DNA from: DASPWV01 sp046727855
Lineage (GTDB): Bacteria > Acidobacteriota > Vicinamibacteria > Vicinamibacterales > UBA2999
Reading direction: 5' to 3'
DNA length: 20,444 nt
Assembly: GCA_046727855.1 (NCBI GenBank)
Contig: JBKPDL010000106.1
Span: 1-20,444, forward strand
Part shown: piece after piece, positions 1 to 5,611 of the stretch
Layout of the letters: each line of letters begins with the position of its first letter
How positions within the stretch are numbered: position 1 is the first letter of the stretch
The notes under the pieces: generated by a model
What the model was told of the DNA's origin: nothing
What the model saw: only the letters and a program-made list of their open reading frames with translations
Database searches by the model: none
Translations under genes and position numbers: made by a program

Positions 1-596
1 ACTGGCGTGAGTGCAAGTGGTGCGCTGTCCGCGATTCGTCGGAAAACGAAGGTAAGTACACTGCCAGGTCGGTTCGTGGAGTTCCCGAGTCACCGGACTG
101 GGCACCATCCTTGAGGCGATCCGCTAACGGACCCGCCCCTCTCGCGCCGGCGCGACACCGGATCGAGTTTTCGAGAACCACAACCACAGAAGTCGGACGC
201 ATCTCGGATTGGGCAAAGACACGCCTGACGGCAGACCGGTGCAACCGGCGAGCGTCGGACGCATCGTCGCAATTTCCGAAGTTGGCGGCTTCCATCAGCG
301 ATACGAGCGCCGGGCGGCGTAACGTCCTGGCCCTTTCATCCTCCAGATATGCGTCCAGTCGGCAGGCGACACGGCGCAGGCCGGGTTCGTCTCGTCGCTC
401 TGTGGGAAATGCGAATTGACAGATCGTGGAGCGCCGACGCGTGAGGGAATGCGCGCACGGCCACCTGCCCGTTCGTCCACAGTTAGTACGATCGACTTTG
501 ACAGAAGCGCGCTCCGATGACATTTTGGCGAACGACACGGATTTTTGGACACTACGGGATTGCAAGCGAACGAATTTCAAGCCGAACTGACCGCGG
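1..596. other. No gene supported
   Basis: Several short open frames overlap here on both strands. The longest is on the minus strand, from an ATG at 523 to the window edge without a stop. Its third-position GC is no higher than at the other two positions in the parts I counted, unlike the clear genes in this window. It has no recognisable motif. I see no RNA gene, repeat array or strong hairpin. The segment may be intergenic or an eroded gene. Confidence 0.45.
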
Positions 597-797
597 TCAG
601 TAGCTGCGGTTCCAGCGCGAAGGTTGCCGGAATTCCTGATGCCGGGCAACATTCCACATCTGGCCGCACGACTCACAGCGCCAATACGTCGAGGCGTTGA
701 CTTTGTTTTTCGGGGCCGAAATGTCTGTGGACTTGCAGAAAGGGCAGTTCTCCGGCGTGACAGGCGACGCCGACGACTCGGTCGTGCGCGATTTCAC
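597..797 (-). CDS. Small zinc-ribbon protein (66 aa)
   Basis: This encodes a 66-residue protein with a treble-cysteine ribbon: CPFC at residues 18-21 and WRCESCGQMW at 39-48, giving C18, C21, C41 and C44 as probable zinc ligands with 19 residues between the two CxxC knuckles. The start is GTG at 797, which overlaps the stop of the upstream 50-aa gene as GTGA, so the two are probably translationally coupled. A second protein in this window (2827-3054) has the same CxxC-x19-CxxC spacing and the same WRCxxCGQxW core, so the two are paralogues. Function is unknown. Isolated zinc ribbons of this type may bind nucleic acid or a protein partner, but nothing here decides between these. Confidence 0.75.
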   Translation of the reverse strand: MKSRTTESSASPVTPENCPFCKSTDISAPKNKVNASTYWRCESCGQMWNVARHQEFRQPSRWNRSY

Positions 798-946
798 GTG
801 GTCTTCACTCCGGCCGGGACGGTCGCGGCACTAGCGGCGCTCGAGACCTTGAGCCTCTGCATCAACGCCGCGACACGCTTTCGCCGCAGCAACCGCGCCT
901 GCCGCTGTCTCTGGAACCTGGCGCGATCGCCATTACGTCTTGACAT
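794..946 (-). CDS. Small arginine-rich basic protein (50 aa)
   Basis: A 50-residue ORF begins with ATG at 946, preceded by an AGGA-type ribosome binding site about 6 nt upstream, and ends with TGA at 794-796. The N-terminal 33 residues are strongly basic (MSRRNGDRARFQRQRQARLL, then RRKR), probably one long helix. The C-terminus is Ala/Ser/Val-rich and looks disordered. The reading frame overlaps the next gene (zinc ribbon) by 4 nt, which argues for a real, co-translated gene. From memory, small proteins starting with a Met-Ser-Arg-x-x-Gly-Asp-Arg-Ala-Arg-Phe pattern recur in Acidobacteria-type genomes. Function is unknown; nucleic-acid binding is plausible from the charge only. Confidence 0.6.
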   Translation of the reverse strand: MSRRNGDRARFQRQRQARLLRRKRVAALMQRLKVSSAASAATVPAGVKTT

Positions 947-987
947 GTGTCTTCCTTGGCGAGCGGAGCTCGCGATGCAGCAGGCTC

Positions 988-1272
988 TCAGCCCGAGACA
1001 CGCTCGAACGTGACGCTTTGCGCGAGGAGATTCGGTGCAGCGGTTCGGCTCGCCTCGATCCAGGAACGCGATTGCGAGGACGGGACAGCGTCTGCCTCGG
1101 GATTGGCCCACCAGTCCTTGCGAAGCCGCGCCAGGTCCGGAAGCGCGAACCCCAGGAGGCCTTCGATCTGCGCGAAGGTCAGGACCACAGTGTCCGCAAA
1201 TCGGTTGTCCAAATACCGGTACAGCGACCGGTACTCCCATACGGACGATGGCGACGAATGAGGCTCGGTCAT
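988..1272 (-). CDS. DUF7662-like domain protein (94 aa)
   Basis: This 94-aa protein follows the pattern I associate with the DUF7662 family: an N-terminal Y-x-x-L-x-x-YL segment (residues 14-21), a central LTFAQIEGLLGFALPDLAR block, a WWAN motif near residue 54, then a Q-x-x-x-W-I-E segment and a terminal V-T-F-E-R-V strand. Family members are small alpha/beta proteins of unknown function, some attached to restriction- or helicase-related proteins. The ATG at 1272 has a GGAAGG Shine-Dalgarno just upstream. It is the first of three small minus-strand genes (gap of 41 nt to the next) and lies downstream of the two Crp/Fnr genes. No enzyme active site is evident. Confidence 0.7.
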   Translation of the reverse strand: MTEPHSSPSSVWEYRSLYRYLDNRFADTVVLTFAQIEGLLGFALPDLARLRKDWWANPEADAVPSSQSRSWIEASRTAAPNLLAQSVTFERVSG

Positions 1273-1379
1273 TGCCTTCCACTATATCGGCAACGTCGTC
1301 TGTTTCCTGTTCCGTATTGAACACCAGCAGCGGCGGCATCGAGCGAGTCGCGGGCGTGTGACTGGCGCTCGATTGCCGA

Positions 1380-2054
1380 CTAGTTGTGAACGATGACCGT
1401 GAGCAGAGAAGGATTGATCGTGAGGCCGTCCGCGTCGTACTCGATAAACCCGAGCTTTCTGAACTTGTTCAGGAAAAAGTTCACGCGTGACCGCGTGGTG
1501 CCGACCATTTCTGCAAGGGTCTCCTGGGACACGCTCGGCAGGACCCGCTCGGGCTTACTCCCCTTGCCATAGCGCGCGAGCAAGAGCAGCGTGCGCGCGA
1601 GCCGCTTCTCGCTCGAATTGAACAACTGATCGACGAGGTCGGCCTCGAGACGGGCGTTGCGCCCCAGCATGTGCTTGATGAACCGGTCTGAGAAGGCATG
1701 TTCGCTGTGCAGCAGGTGAACCATCTCGCGCCGTGGAATCACCAGCACGGTCGTCGCCATCGTGGCGCGGGCGGTTTCGAAACGGACCGGGTGACCAGCA
1801 AGCGCCCCCTCGCCCAGGAAGTCGCCGGGACCGAGGGTGGCCACGACCGCTTCCTTTCCGGCGTGCGACAGCACCGACAGGCGGACCGCCCCGGTCTGCA
1901 CGTACATCACGGTGTCGCACGGATCGCCCTGCGAGAAGATGGTGTCGCGACGCGCAAAAGTGGCGATTCGTTTCCCAACTCCCGCCGACTCGAGAAACGC
2001 GTGGGCATCGAACGGCGGTTGCGACTTCCGCGCCATTGGCGCTTCGGGTCTCAT
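1380..2054 (-). CDS. Crp/Fnr-family transcriptional regulator (copy 1)
   Basis: A full-length 224-aa Crp/Fnr regulator. Residues about 20-115 form the cyclic-nucleotide-binding-like beta-roll (FSQGDPCDTVMYVQTGAVRL and FLGEGALAG). About 120-150 are the dimerisation helix, and about 172-205 the winged helix-turn-helix (SQETLAEMVGTTRSRVNFFL). The usual Arg-Ser/Thr-Ala phosphate-binding triad of cAMP-binding CRPs reads Glu-Thr-Ala here, and there is no Fnr-type N-terminal cysteine cluster, so the ligand cannot be named. The start may be M1 (2054) or M7 (2036); neither has a strong ribosome binding site. It lies 21 nt downstream of a close paralogue on the same strand, so the two are probably co-transcribed and arose by duplication. 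Confidence 0.93.
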   Translation of the reverse strand: MRPEAPMARKSQPPFDAHAFLESAGVGKRIATFARRDTIFSQGDPCDTVMYVQTGAVRLSVLSHAGKEAVVATLGPGDFLGEGALAGHPVRFETARATMATTVLVIPRREMVHLLHSEHAFSDRFIKHMLGRNARLEADLVDQLFNSSEKRLARTLLLLARYGKGSKPERVLPSVSQETLAEMVGTTRSRVNFFLNKFRKLGFIEYDADGLTINPSLLTVIVHN

Positions 2055-2075
2055 GCCAATGGTACTGCATCGCCC

Positions 2076-2738
2076 TCAATCGTGTAAGACAACGCTCAGC
2101 AGCGAGTCGTTGATCTGGATGCCCGCATTGAGGTTGCCGTCGTAATTGATGAAGCCCAGTTTCTTGAACTTGTTCATGAAAAAATTCACCCGCGATCGGG
2201 TCGTGCCCACCATTTCCGACAGCGTCTCCTGAGAGATCTTGGCGACCACCGGCCGCGGCTTCGCCTGCTTGCCGTAGCTCGCCAGCAGCAACAGCGCTCG
2301 TGCCAACCGCTTCTCGCTCGAGTTGAACAACTGATCGATCAAATCCTGTTCGATGCGGACGTTGCGCGACACCATATGCGCAATGAAACGATCGGAGAGC
2401 GCGTGTTGTTCGTGCAGAATCTTCGCCATCTGTTTCTTGGCGATCAGCAGCACGCTACTCGGCGTGATCGCGGTGGCGCTCCCGATCCGCAGCGCTTGCC
2501 CTGCGAGACAGGCTTCGCCAAAAAAATCGGTGGGACCCAACATCGCCACCACGGCCTCCTTGCCGGTCTTGGAGACGACCGAGAGTTTCACACCGCCCTC
2601 TTGGATGTACATGACGCTGTCTGCGCGATCGCCCTGAGCGAAAATCACCTCGTCTCGTCGATACTTCACGATTCGCTTCGCCAGCCCCGTCCAGTCGAGA
2701 AACGCCTGCACGTTGAAACCGGTCGTGGTTGTGCCCAT
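2076..2738 (-). CDS. Crp/Fnr-family transcriptional regulator (copy 2)
   Basis: A 220-aa Crp/Fnr protein paralogous to the gene just downstream. They share blocks such as DQLFNSSEKRLAR and EMVGTTRSRVNFF almost unchanged. The beta-roll is at about residues 20-115 (VIFAQGDRADSVMYIQEGG, FFGEACLAG) and the winged HTH at about 165-200. I chose ATG at 2738 (Met-Gly-Thr-Thr) although the frame stays open to 2855, because the extra 39 residues are unlike family N-termini and would cover the divergent promoter region. The cNMP phosphate-site triad reads Gly-Ser-Ala, so classical cAMP binding is doubtful. It is divergently oriented to the zinc-ribbon gene at 2827, a candidate target for auto- or cross-regulation. 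Confidence 0.93.
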   Translation of the reverse strand: MGTTTTGFNVQAFLDWTGLAKRIVKYRRDEVIFAQGDRADSVMYIQEGGVKLSVVSKTGKEAVVAMLGPTDFFGEACLAGQALRIGSATAITPSSVLLIAKKQMAKILHEQHALSDRFIAHMVSRNVRIEQDLIDQLFNSSEKRLARALLLLASYGKQAKPRPVVAKISQETLSEMVGTTRSRVNFFMNKFKKLGFINYDGNLNAGIQINDSLLSVVLHD

Positions 2739-2826
2739 GGGAGCAACGATACCGCCGCAACGCACCCTCCGGGTGTGCAGAACGGGACAGACGCCGCTGG
2801 CTCGACCTGTCACAATCGCAATCATC
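2739..2826. promoter_or_regulatory. Divergent intergenic region between crp-like gene and zinc-ribbon gene
   Basis: These 88 nt separate two divergently transcribed genes, so promoters for both must lie here or just inside the coding ends. I see no clear TGTGA-N6-TCACA or TTGAT-N4-ATCAA palindrome. A TGTCACA half-site-like string occurs near 2810. Assignment rests on gene arrangement only. Confidence 0.35.
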
Positions 2827-3054
2827 ATGACTACCGTCAAAACAGTCGAATTCATACCTCTCGAGCGCGACGCGTTGCCAACGCCGACTTGTCCGCTCTG
2901 TCACACGGAGGACACCACCATTACGGGTCAGGCGGTCGCCGAGGGCGGCGCCTGGCGGTGTGCCAGATGCGGTCAGCTGTGGAGCGCCGACCGCCTGGCG
3001 ACGGCCGCCGCGTACGCCGCCACCCAATTCGGCGCAAAGGCACAGGTGTCCTGA
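2827..3054 (+). CDS. Small zinc-ribbon protein (75 aa), paralogue of 597-797
   Basis: This 75-aa protein carries CPLC at residues 22-25 and WRCARCGQLW at 43-52, with C22, C25, C45 and C48 as probable zinc ligands. The spacing (CxxC, 19 residues, CxxC) and the aromatic/Gly-Gln-x-Trp ending match the zinc-ribbon gene at 597-797. The ATG at 2827 was preferred over a longer frame starting at 2713 because the extension overlaps the divergent regulator. An Ala-rich helix follows the ribbon. Its TGA overlaps the ATG of the next frame (TGATG), suggesting coupling. Function is unknown. Confidence 0.75.
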   Translation: MTTVKTVEFIPLERDALPTPTCPLCHTEDTTITGQAVAEGGAWRCARCGQLWSADRLATAAAYAATQFGAKAQVS

Positions 3055-3266
3055 TGACGAGATTCTTCACCAAACACATGCCGTCACCGCGCATCGACAC
3101 GCACGTGACGAAGGAAGGGTCTCTTGAAAGGCCGGGCATCGATGCGCAGAGGATCGCGAGCATGCCGCGAGCAGAGGACGACGACGTTACGCGCGCGCGC
3201 AGTCCTGAGTTTCACGACCGCCCCGGGAGCGGACGACACACGGCTGACAGACACCGGGTCTTCTAA
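3054..3266 (+). CDS. Hypothetical 70-aa polar protein
   Basis: The ATG at 3054 overlaps the zinc-ribbon stop codon as TGATG, a classic coupling arrangement. The 70 residues are polar and charged (many Arg, Asp, His), with no hydrophobic segment and no motif I recognise. Third-position GC is about 74 percent against roughly 54 percent at second positions, a coding-like bias. It could still be a chance open frame, since the protein looks disordered and no homologue comes to mind. Confidence 0.35.
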   Translation: MTRFFTKHMPSPRIDTHVTKEGSLERPGIDAQRIASMPRAEDDDVTRARSPEFHDRPGSGRHTADRHRVF

Positions 3267-3345
3267 TCCCGGCTCGAGACGGAACACGTGCCGTTGCAGC
3301 CAGGTGTGCAATCCGGAACAGCGTCAACGGTGATGGCGGCGTACA

Positions 3346-3558
3346 GTGACAGATATGGACCTTAAACACATGAAACGGGTCGTTGCCGCCGCTTGGATTC
3401 TCGGAGCGGGCATCGTCGGGCTCGTAGCCAACGTCAGTTCTCTCCCCGCCGAGGTGATTCTCGCCGTGCTGGCGTTCGGCCCGCCGCTCGTCATGCTGCG
3501 GTTGTGGAAGCCCCCGCAGCAAACGATTGCGGAGAGCGTTCAAGAGGCGCGTCGGTGA
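3346..3558 (+). CDS. Small membrane protein, two hydrophobic segments
   Basis: About 65-70 residues. There are three in-frame starts: GTG 3346, ATG 3355 and ATG 3370, and I cannot decide between them. Two hydrophobic stretches follow (VAAAWILGAGIVGLVANV and ILAVLAFGPPLVMLRLW), separated by a short polar turn, then a cytoplasmic-looking tail with KPPQQTIAESVQEARR. It resembles small two-helix inner-membrane proteins seen in Acidobacteria-like genomes, whose function is unknown. It stands between the zinc-ribbon block and a LysM-like gene with short gaps. Confidence 0.65.
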   Translation: MTDMDLKHMKRVVAAAWILGAGIVGLVANVSSLPAEVILAVLAFGPPLVMLRLWKPPQQTIAESVQEARR

Positions 3559-3602
3559 AATGTTTCGATTACCAACGGACGCGCGGTGACTTTTGGGATT
3601 AG

Positions 3603-3944
3603 GTGACAGGACCCGCCGCGTTTCCACCAGGTGTCGACAAGACGCATATCGTGAAGGTCGGCGACACGCTGGGCGCCATTGCGCAGCAACATCTCGGGAA
3701 CGCTGGCGACTACGTTTTCAGGGGGAGCTGCGAATTCATGAATTCCAGAAACAACTGCGGCATAACTCCGCCGCCCACACCGCCAACGGGCGGCTTCGGC
3801 GCGCAGAGTCACGGGAGTCGCAAGGGACTGGGCGGCGATCTGCCCAATGACCCTCACAAGAGGCGTGGCGCGCCGCGTCGAGCCGACGACACCACCAACG
3901 CGCAGATCGCCGACATGCAAAGCGAAGGGCCGGGGCAGCCGTAG
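3603..3944 (+). CDS. LysM-like small protein (113 aa)
   Basis: The GTG at 3603 follows an in-frame TAG immediately. Residues about 14-36 read THIVKVGDTLGAIAQQHLGN, matching the first half of a LysM domain (peptidoglycan or polymer binding; consensus H-x-V-x-x-GDTL-x-x-IA). The second half of LysM is not recognisable. Instead there is an N-x-CG segment, a Pro-rich linker (ITPPPTPPTGGFG) and a charged Gly/Arg/Asp tail. Third-position GC is high throughout, which supports coding. No signal peptide is visible, so the location is unclear; cytoplasmic LysM proteins such as the YgaU/BON-LysM type exist. The LysM unit may be truncated or divergent. Confidence 0.55.
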   Translation: MTGPAAFPPGVDKTHIVKVGDTLGAIAQQHLGNAGDYVFRGSCEFMNSRNNCGITPPPTPPTGGFGAQSHGSRKGLGGDLPNDPHKRRGAPRRADDTTNAQIADMQSEGPGQP

Positions 3945-4044
3945 CGCAACTGCGCTACTTTCGCTCGCGGGACGCGATGCTGTGGGAACAACAGATCTGA
4001 GTGTGGCTCGCGGCCTCAGCGAGCAAGGTGTTTAGACTGTCAGT

Positions 4045-5259
4045 GTGATTTCAGGCGCAGCCGACCGCGACTACGACGTCATCCTCTACGGCGCCGGCGG
4101 CTTCACCGGGCGCCAAACGGTGGCGTACTTCGCTGCGCACGCGCCGTCGGATCTCCGTTGGGCGATTGCCGGTCCCCGTCGTCACACGCTCGAAGCGGCC
4201 CGCGCGGCGGCTGGCGCGCGTTTGCCCGACAGCGATCTGATCGTCGCACCCAGTCAAGATCAACCTGCCGTCGACGCCCTCGCGGCACGTTCGCGCATCG
4301 TCCTCAGCACCGCCGGTCCGTTTGCGATCTATGGCACTCCCGTCGTGGACGCCTGCGTTCGTTTCAGCACGCATTACGTCGACATCACCGGCGAGACGCC
4401 ATGGATGCGTGAGATCGCCGACCGCTATCACGCACGGGCGGCGGCGGACGGCACGCGCATCATTCCGGCCTGCGGCTTCGATTCAGTTCCATCGGATCTT
4501 GGGGCGATGCTGATAGCGCGCTACATTCGCGACTCGATGGTCGTCCCATGCGCCGAAGTCCGCGCCTACTTCCGGTTCAGCGGTGGTCTCAACGGTGGGA
4601 CGGTCGCCTCGCTCTTGAACATGCTGAACGCTCCGCGCGGCGCAAACACGGAGACGACGTCGAAGCAACGCGACGGACGCATCCGCTTGATCAGGAAGCC
4701 GCAGTACGATGCGGCGCTCGGGACGTGGATTGGACCATTCGTGATGGCGCCGACCAACATGCAGGTGGTTCGTCGCAGCATCATGCTTGCCGAGGAGTGG
4801 CAACAGTCCTACGGAACGAGATTCGTCTATCAAGAGGCGATGCGTTATGACCCGCCATTGGCCCGCGCCAGAGCCTTCGCTGCGTCGGCCGGACTGGGAC
4901 TTCTCTTCGCCGCGTTGAAGCAGCCGCTCACGCGTCGGCTCGTTCAACCGCTGCTGCCGAAGCCGGGCACGGGACCGTCAGTCAAGACGATGGACGAAGG
5001 ATGGTTTACGTGCGACCTGCTCGGACTCGCCGAGGATGGCCGGCGGATGCGTGGGCTGATTCGTTACAACGGTGATCCCGGCAATCGCGCGACCACGGTC
5101 TTTGTCTGCGAGTCGGCACTGGCGCTCGCGCTCGACGCGGACGCTTTGCCCGGCGGCCGCGCACGCGGGGGTGTGTTGACGCCCGCAACGGGATTAGGCG
5201 ACGTGCTCGTGCAGCGTCTGCGCAACGCCGGCACGGTGATCGAGATTCCGTCGATCTAG
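4045..5259 (+). CDS. Saccharopine dehydrogenase-like / trans-acting enoyl reductase family protein
   Basis: A 404-aa NAD(P)-dependent oxidoreductase. The N-terminal Rossmann fold starts with DVILYGAGGFTGRQTV (residues 11-26; glycine-rich loop GAGGFTG). Further family signatures are VLSTAGPFAIYGTPVVDACV, HYVDITGETPWM and IIPACGFDSVPSDLGA. The C-terminal half has GTGPSVKTMDEGWF. This layout matches the membrane-associated saccharopine-dehydrogenase-like family that includes mycobacterial trans-acting enoyl reductases and eukaryotic SCCPDH, not a lysine-pathway enzyme. The substrate is unknown; a lipid enoyl or keto intermediate is an inference. Start is GTG at 4045. The last 66 nt overlap the end of a convergent gene. 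Confidence 0.88.
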   Translation: MISGAADRDYDVILYGAGGFTGRQTVAYFAAHAPSDLRWAIAGPRRHTLEAARAAAGARLPDSDLIVAPSQDQPAVDALAARSRIVLSTAGPFAIYGTPVVDACVRFSTHYVDITGETPWMREIADRYHARAAADGTRIIPACGFDSVPSDLGAMLIARYIRDSMVVPCAEVRAYFRFSGGLNGGTVASLLNMLNAPRGANTETTSKQRDGRIRLIRKPQYDAALGTWIGPFVMAPTNMQVVRRSIMLAEEWQQSYGTRFVYQEAMRYDPPLARARAFAASAGLGLLFAALKQPLTRRLVQPLLPKPGTGPSVKTMDEGWFTCDLLGLAEDGRRMRGLIRYNGDPGNRATTVFVCESALALALDADALPGGRARGGVLTPATGLGDVLVQRLRNAGTVIEIPSI

Positions 5260-5601
5260 AACCGACTCACTCGATGACGCGGCGTATTCAGCCGGTCCTG
5301 GGAGAAGTCGCCACCGACATGGCAGCTCACAACTACCATTTCCGTCACATGAGGTTCGGACCCCGTGCGGTGGACGGACTACGGCGCTGAGTCGAACCTC
5401 TCCCAGCTTCGGAATTCTCTCCCGAATCTGCAGGAGGCCCGCGGAAGCGATCTTGCCGACGTGAGCATGATTCGCCAGTTCATCCACGAGCGAAAGAGTT
5501 GTCCGGAGTCGGTGGACCGAAGCCGGTTCTTCGTTCTGCAGGGCGCGAGTCATCGTGACGAGTTCGTGTAGCAATTCCTGTTCATCAGCCTTGGTCGTCA
5601 T
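5194..5601 (-). CDS. Hypothetical protein coupled to ligA (135 aa)
   Basis: The ATG at 5601 is preceded by GAGGGAGGCGAT, a very strong Shine-Dalgarno, and lies 10 nt after the ligA stop, so the gene is probably translated from the ligA message. The first 75 residues are convincing: an acidic, helical segment (ELLHELVTMTRALQNEEPAS, then LSLVDELANHAHVGKIASAG). From about residue 76 the sequence turns into low-complexity Arg/Ser/Pro and Cys-containing text, and its last 66 nt run antisense into the 3' end of the oxidoreductase gene. The natural protein may end earlier, with a frameshift near 5370. Function is unknown. Confidence 0.5.
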   Translation of the reverse strand: MTTKADEQELLHELVTMTRALQNEEPASVHRLRTTLSLVDELANHAHVGKIASAGLLQIRERIPKLGEVRLSAVVRPPHGVRTSCDGNGSCELPCRWRLLPGPAEYAASSSESVLDRRNLDHRAGVAQTLHEHVA

Positions 5602-5611
5602 ATCGCCTCCC

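Noticed and set aside
1..523. Long minus-strand frame of about 174 codons from ATG 523 to the window edge, no stop
   Set aside because: No third-position GC excess in the triplets I counted, many rare-looking residues (Arg, Cys, Ser), no motif and no ribosome binding site; more likely chance in GC-rich DNA.
794..1339. 181-codon minus-strand frame covering the DUF7662-like gene
   Set aside because: Its middle is a shadow of the DUF7662-like gene in another frame; only the last 50 codons, with their own start and ribosome binding site, look real.
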